Of a stretch of 7,579 bases of DNA, positions 5,396-7,579 are shown piece by piece; within the stretch, counting starts at the first letter, position 1; each line of letters opens with the position of its first letter. This stretch comes from Oscillospiraceae bacterium. Its GTDB lineage: Bacteria; Bacillota; Clostridia; Oscillospirales; Acutalibacteraceae. The notes beneath the pieces are model-generated. The model searched no databases and had not been told where the DNA came from. It worked only from the letters and a program-made list of their open reading frames with translations. A program made the position numbers and the translations under genes. Location of the stretch: the NCBI GenBank assembly GCA_022508865.1, contig JAFLUK010000072.1, positions 1 to 7,579 of the forward strand, given 5' to 3'.

Positions 5396-7465
5396 ATGAG
5401 CAGAGATTTACACGATTTGAATTACCTTGCGGATTTGGAAGATCCACAGGGTGAAAACTTTGTGCCTGCTGACTACAATACACAGGATATGAGAAATATA
5501 AACGAAAAGGTAAACCGTATACTCTACGGCGACAACAGTTCTTTTAATAAAACAACAGCCCGTGATAGTCAGGTTGATATTAATTCTGCAAATCAAAGCA
5601 AAAATGAGCTTAACTCCTTTTCAAATCAGCAAAAGAGAGAGCAGTTTAAAATGGAGGCTGAAGACTATTTACATCCAAGCTACAATAAGATGAATAAAAA
5701 TGATACAAAGGATACAAAAAATAAAAAGAATAAAGGCAACAGCAATAAAAAAGATGGAGCCAAAACTACAAGAAAAAAGGCAATTGTTGCTTCTGTAGTG
5801 GCGGTATCGGTGCTTTTATGTGTAACACTTGGTTTGGTTATTCAGGCAGTGGTAATGCCAAACAACAGCATTCTTGCCAAGCTGGGTATTATCAGCAACG
5901 AAACTGCTCCTGTTATAATTTTAAACGGTGACGGTGAATTTGTATTTGCTGATGACTGCAAGGTTTCAGGTTTAAGCATTGGCGGTATGACTGTGTCCGA
6001 AGCAAAAAAGGCTCTCCAACCAAAGGAGCTTGCTGCCCGTCCTGATATGAATATCACAGTTACAGTTGATGATGACACCAACGTTTTTACCCAAAATAAT
6101 TTTACTTTTACATATAACACAGATGAGATTTTGGCAAAGGAAAAGGAGTTTTCTGAAAAGTTGTCACAGGGTGTAACCTACCCAACACAGGAGGATGAAA
6201 AGGGCAATACTTACATTCCACAAGCAAATTTTGAAATTAAGGCAACCCTTAACGATACTTCTGTAGATAAGCTGGTTAAAAAGCTTGGCAAAAAGTATGA
6301 CGTTAAAGCAGAAAACGCAAGAGTAGTTTCATTTAATCCAGATGCAAAAAATATGTTTGAATATCAAGAGGGCGTAGACGGCAAAGAGCTTGACGAAGCA
6401 TCAATAAAGGAAAAGCTCAACAGCATTATTCAGACAGGCAAAAGCACAGGAAATTACACAGGAGAAATTGTAGAAAACACAGTTATCTCCAAGCCCAAGG
6501 CTGATATTGCATTTCTTAAGAAAAACATTGTCCTTCTTGCAAAGTGGGAGACATATTCCACAAATAATGCAAACGGCAACAAGAATATGACAGTATCCCT
6601 CAAGGCTTGCGACGGCAGTGTTATTGAGCCTGGTGAACAGTGGTCATTTAATGATTGCACAGGTGACAGCAACGACCCTGCAAACGGCTATGCCGAGGCG
6701 GGTGTTATTATAAACGGCAGCTACACCAACGGCTACGGCGGCGGTATTTGCCAGTCCAGCACAACAATTTACAATGCTGCGGTAAGAAGTAATTTAGGTA
6801 TTTTGGAAAGACATCCACACACCTTCCCTTCAAGCTATGCCTACAGCGGATTTGACGCCGCTATCGACTATGGCAACCTTGACCTTAAATTACAAAATAA
6901 TTCCGAATATCAGGTGTTTTTATCCTGCTATATGAGCGGCTCAACGCTGTATGCATCTTTTTATGGTGTTAAGGATGATTCCTACGATACAATTGATACC
7001 TACAGCGAGAATTACAATATTACATCATCAAGCTATCGTTCGCGCTCCTATAGAATTTATCTTAATAAAAAGGGTAAGGAAATTGACCGTGAGGAGCTTC
7101 CTTCATCATACTACAGTTTGCAGGGGGGACACTCTGTTCAGGCAGCCGACAGCGGCAACGGCAATTATAGCAGCGGCGGCAGACCAACAGGCGGCGACAG
7201 AAATGTTAACAGTGTAACATCAAGCAGTACTTCTTCATCACGAGTAAGCTCGCAACGTCCTTCTTCATCTTCTTCAAGAGTAACTCAAACTACCACTGTA
7301 CCAAAGACAACATCGTCAAGGTCAGTGTCCTCGAAGCCACAGCCAACTACTAAAAAACCCGTAAACACAAAGCCCACATCTTCTGCAAGCAGTAAGCCTG
7401 CTTCATCAGCAAGCAGTGTTCCGTCGGAAGATTCTGAAAGCAGTGAAACACCTGAAATCGAATAA
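5396..7465 (+). CDS. Membrane-anchored VanW-domain protein with peptidoglycan-binding-like repeats and Ser/Thr-rich tail
   Basis: The protein has 689 residues. Residues 1-128 are hydrophilic, Asn/Lys-rich and probably disordered, and become strongly basic just before a single hydrophobic helix (129-154). That predicts a type II topology with the N-terminus inside. Outside, about 187-370 resembles the PG_binding_4 type domain; LSIGGMTVSEAKKAL begins a typical repeat. A VanW domain spans about 382-524, including the hallmark Gly-rich GYGGGICQSSTTIYNA (446-461). After a short conserved-looking segment to about 580, the last 100 or so residues are Ser/Thr/Pro/Lys-rich and end acidic, with no LPXTG motif. 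VanW was named from vancomycin-resistance clusters, but its activity is unknown, and this is not evidence of resistance: no vanA/H/X/R/S genes are present. A wall-associated role is likely. Divergent to a glycolipid synthase, it appears to be transcribed alone. Domain calls are from motif recognition, not a search. Confidence 0.88.
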   Translation: MSRDLHDLNYLADLEDPQGENFVPADYNTQDMRNINEKVNRILYGDNSSFNKTTARDSQVDINSANQSKNELNSFSNQQKREQFKMEAEDYLHPSYNKMNKNDTKDTKNKKNKGNSNKKDGAKTTRKKAIVASVVAVSVLLCVTLGLVIQAVVMPNNSILAKLGIISNETAPVIILNGDGEFVFADDCKVSGLSIGGMTVSEAKKALQPKELAARPDMNITVTVDDDTNVFTQNNFTFTYNTDEILAKEKEFSEKLSQGVTYPTQEDEKGNTYIPQANFEIKATLNDTSVDKLVKKLGKKYDVKAENARVVSFNPDAKNMFEYQEGVDGKELDEASIKEKLNSIIQTGKSTGNYTGEIVENTVISKPKADIAFLKKNIVLLAKWETYSTNNANGNKNMTVSLKACDGSVIEPGEQWSFNDCTGDSNDPANGYAEAGVIINGSYTNGYGGGICQSSTTIYNAAVRSNLGILERHPHTFPSSYAYSGFDAAIDYGNLDLKLQNNSEYQVFLSCYMSGSTLYASFYGVKDDSYDTIDTYSENYNITSSSYRSRSYRIYLNKKGKEIDREELPSSYYSLQGGHSVQAADSGNGNYSSGGRPTGGDRNVNSVTSSSTSSSRVSSQRPSSSSSRVTQTTTVPKTTSSRSVSSKPQPTTKKPVNTKPTSSASSKPASSASSVPSEDSESSETPEIE

Positions 7466-7474
7466 TAATATTTT

Positions 7475-7496
7475 AGGACTGCCTTTTGGCAGTCCT
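7475..7496 (+). terminator. Perfect hairpin after the VanW gene, possible terminator without U-tract
   Basis: A 9-bp perfect stem AGGACTGCC/GGCAGTCCT (7475-7483 and 7488-7496) with a TTTT loop starts 9 bases after the stop codon. It is followed by TAGCGTG rather than a T-run, so it would be a poor intrinsic terminator alone. It may stabilise the 3' end or be the first unit of the palindrome cluster that follows. Confidence 0.5.
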
Positions 7497-7498
7497 TA

Positions 7499-7526
7499 GC
7501 GTGTAGAAAATCCTTTTTCTACACGC
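7499..7526. repeat. Perfect 12-bp palindrome, likely part of an intergenic repeat
   Basis: GCGTGTAGAAAA (7499-7510) pairs perfectly with TTTTCTACACGC (7515-7526) around a 4-base loop. It begins only 2 bases after the previous hairpin. No T-run follows on either strand, so termination is not its obvious job. Tandem perfect palindromes of this kind are typical of dispersed intergenic repeats, but only one copy is visible here. Confidence 0.6.
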
Positions 7527-7579
7527 CGGAGGCTGCTGAAAAAGGAAGGCATATTTTTTCAAAGGCTGCCGACAGACGT
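7527..7579. other. Non-coding right edge with a short direct repeat, element cut by the window
   Basis: No ORF is seen. AGGCTGC occurs at 7530-7536 and again at 7563-7569, 33 bp apart, with GAAAAA (7538-7543) and TTTTTC (7555-7560) able to pair between them. The final AAGGCTGCCGAC resembles the left arm of the amylase terminator (AAGGCTGTCGC). It may be the first arm of another hairpin whose partner lies beyond the edge. Confidence 0.35.

Noticed and set aside
7201..7450. Simple-sequence repeat or CRISPR-like array at the 3' end of the VanW gene
   Set aside because: The repetition is of Ser/Thr codons with irregular units; there are no regular repeats and spacers.
5396..7465. Vancomycin-resistance determinant
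   Set aside because: VanW-domain proteins are common in Clostridia without resistance, and no van ligase, dehydrogenase, dipeptidase or two-component genes are in the window.
7499..7526. Rho-independent terminator call for the 12-bp palindrome
   Set aside because: The T residues lie inside the stem rather than after it, and the base following the stem on the plus strand begins CGGAGG.

Overview
The window looks like a piece of a chromosome from an anaerobic, endospore-forming, low-GC Firmicute, most likely a gut-type Clostridia (Ruminococcaceae/Oscillospiraceae-like). The evidence is an intact spoIIE, a clostridial-style VanW wall protein, a MurG-like diacylglycerol glycosyltransferase of Gram-positive type, an alpha-amylase-family enzyme, AT-rich spacers with Gram-positive promoters, and Shine-Dalgarno motifs. 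The genus is an inference; nothing in the window fixes it. I see no rRNA, tRNA, CRISPR array, transposase or phage gene.

Layout: (1) Positions 3-1217 (+) hold the 3' part of a GH13 alpha-glucosidase/alpha-amylase, closed by a strong hairpin terminator. (2) Positions 1218-1528 are a 311-base non-coding stretch. It holds that terminator, a second orphan hairpin, and what reads as a Spo0A-type promoter: near-consensus -35 and -10 hexamers 21 bp apart, with Spo0A-box-like sequences. (3) Positions 1529-3853 (+) are spoIIE, the membrane-bound PP2C phosphatase that switches on sigma-F in the forespore. (4) Positions 3854-3986 are a convergent spacer with a strong minus-strand terminator. (5) Positions 3987-5132 (-) encode a processive diacylglycerol glycosyltransferase-like protein (UgtP/MGDG-synthase family) with its own good sigma-A promoter. 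(6) Positions 5133-5395 are a divergent promoter region of 263 bases. (7) Positions 5396-7465 (+) encode a single-pass membrane protein with a cytoplasmic N-terminus, peptidoglycan-binding-like repeats, a VanW domain and a long Ser/Thr-rich tail. (8) Positions 7466-7579 hold back-to-back perfect palindromes that may belong to a dispersed intergenic repeat.

All four genes appear to be transcribed separately. The amylase serves starch or glycogen breakdown. SpoIIE belongs to sporulation. The glycosyltransferase (membrane glycolipids) and the VanW protein (cell wall) are divergent neighbours sharing an envelope theme, though nothing here proves that they work together.

I do not see convincing evidence for a wholly new multi-gene system. 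The items most worth a second look are the 21-bp-spaced spoIIE promoter with its Spo0A-like sites, the uncharacterised VanW protein with a WalR-like box upstream, and the palindrome cluster at the right end.
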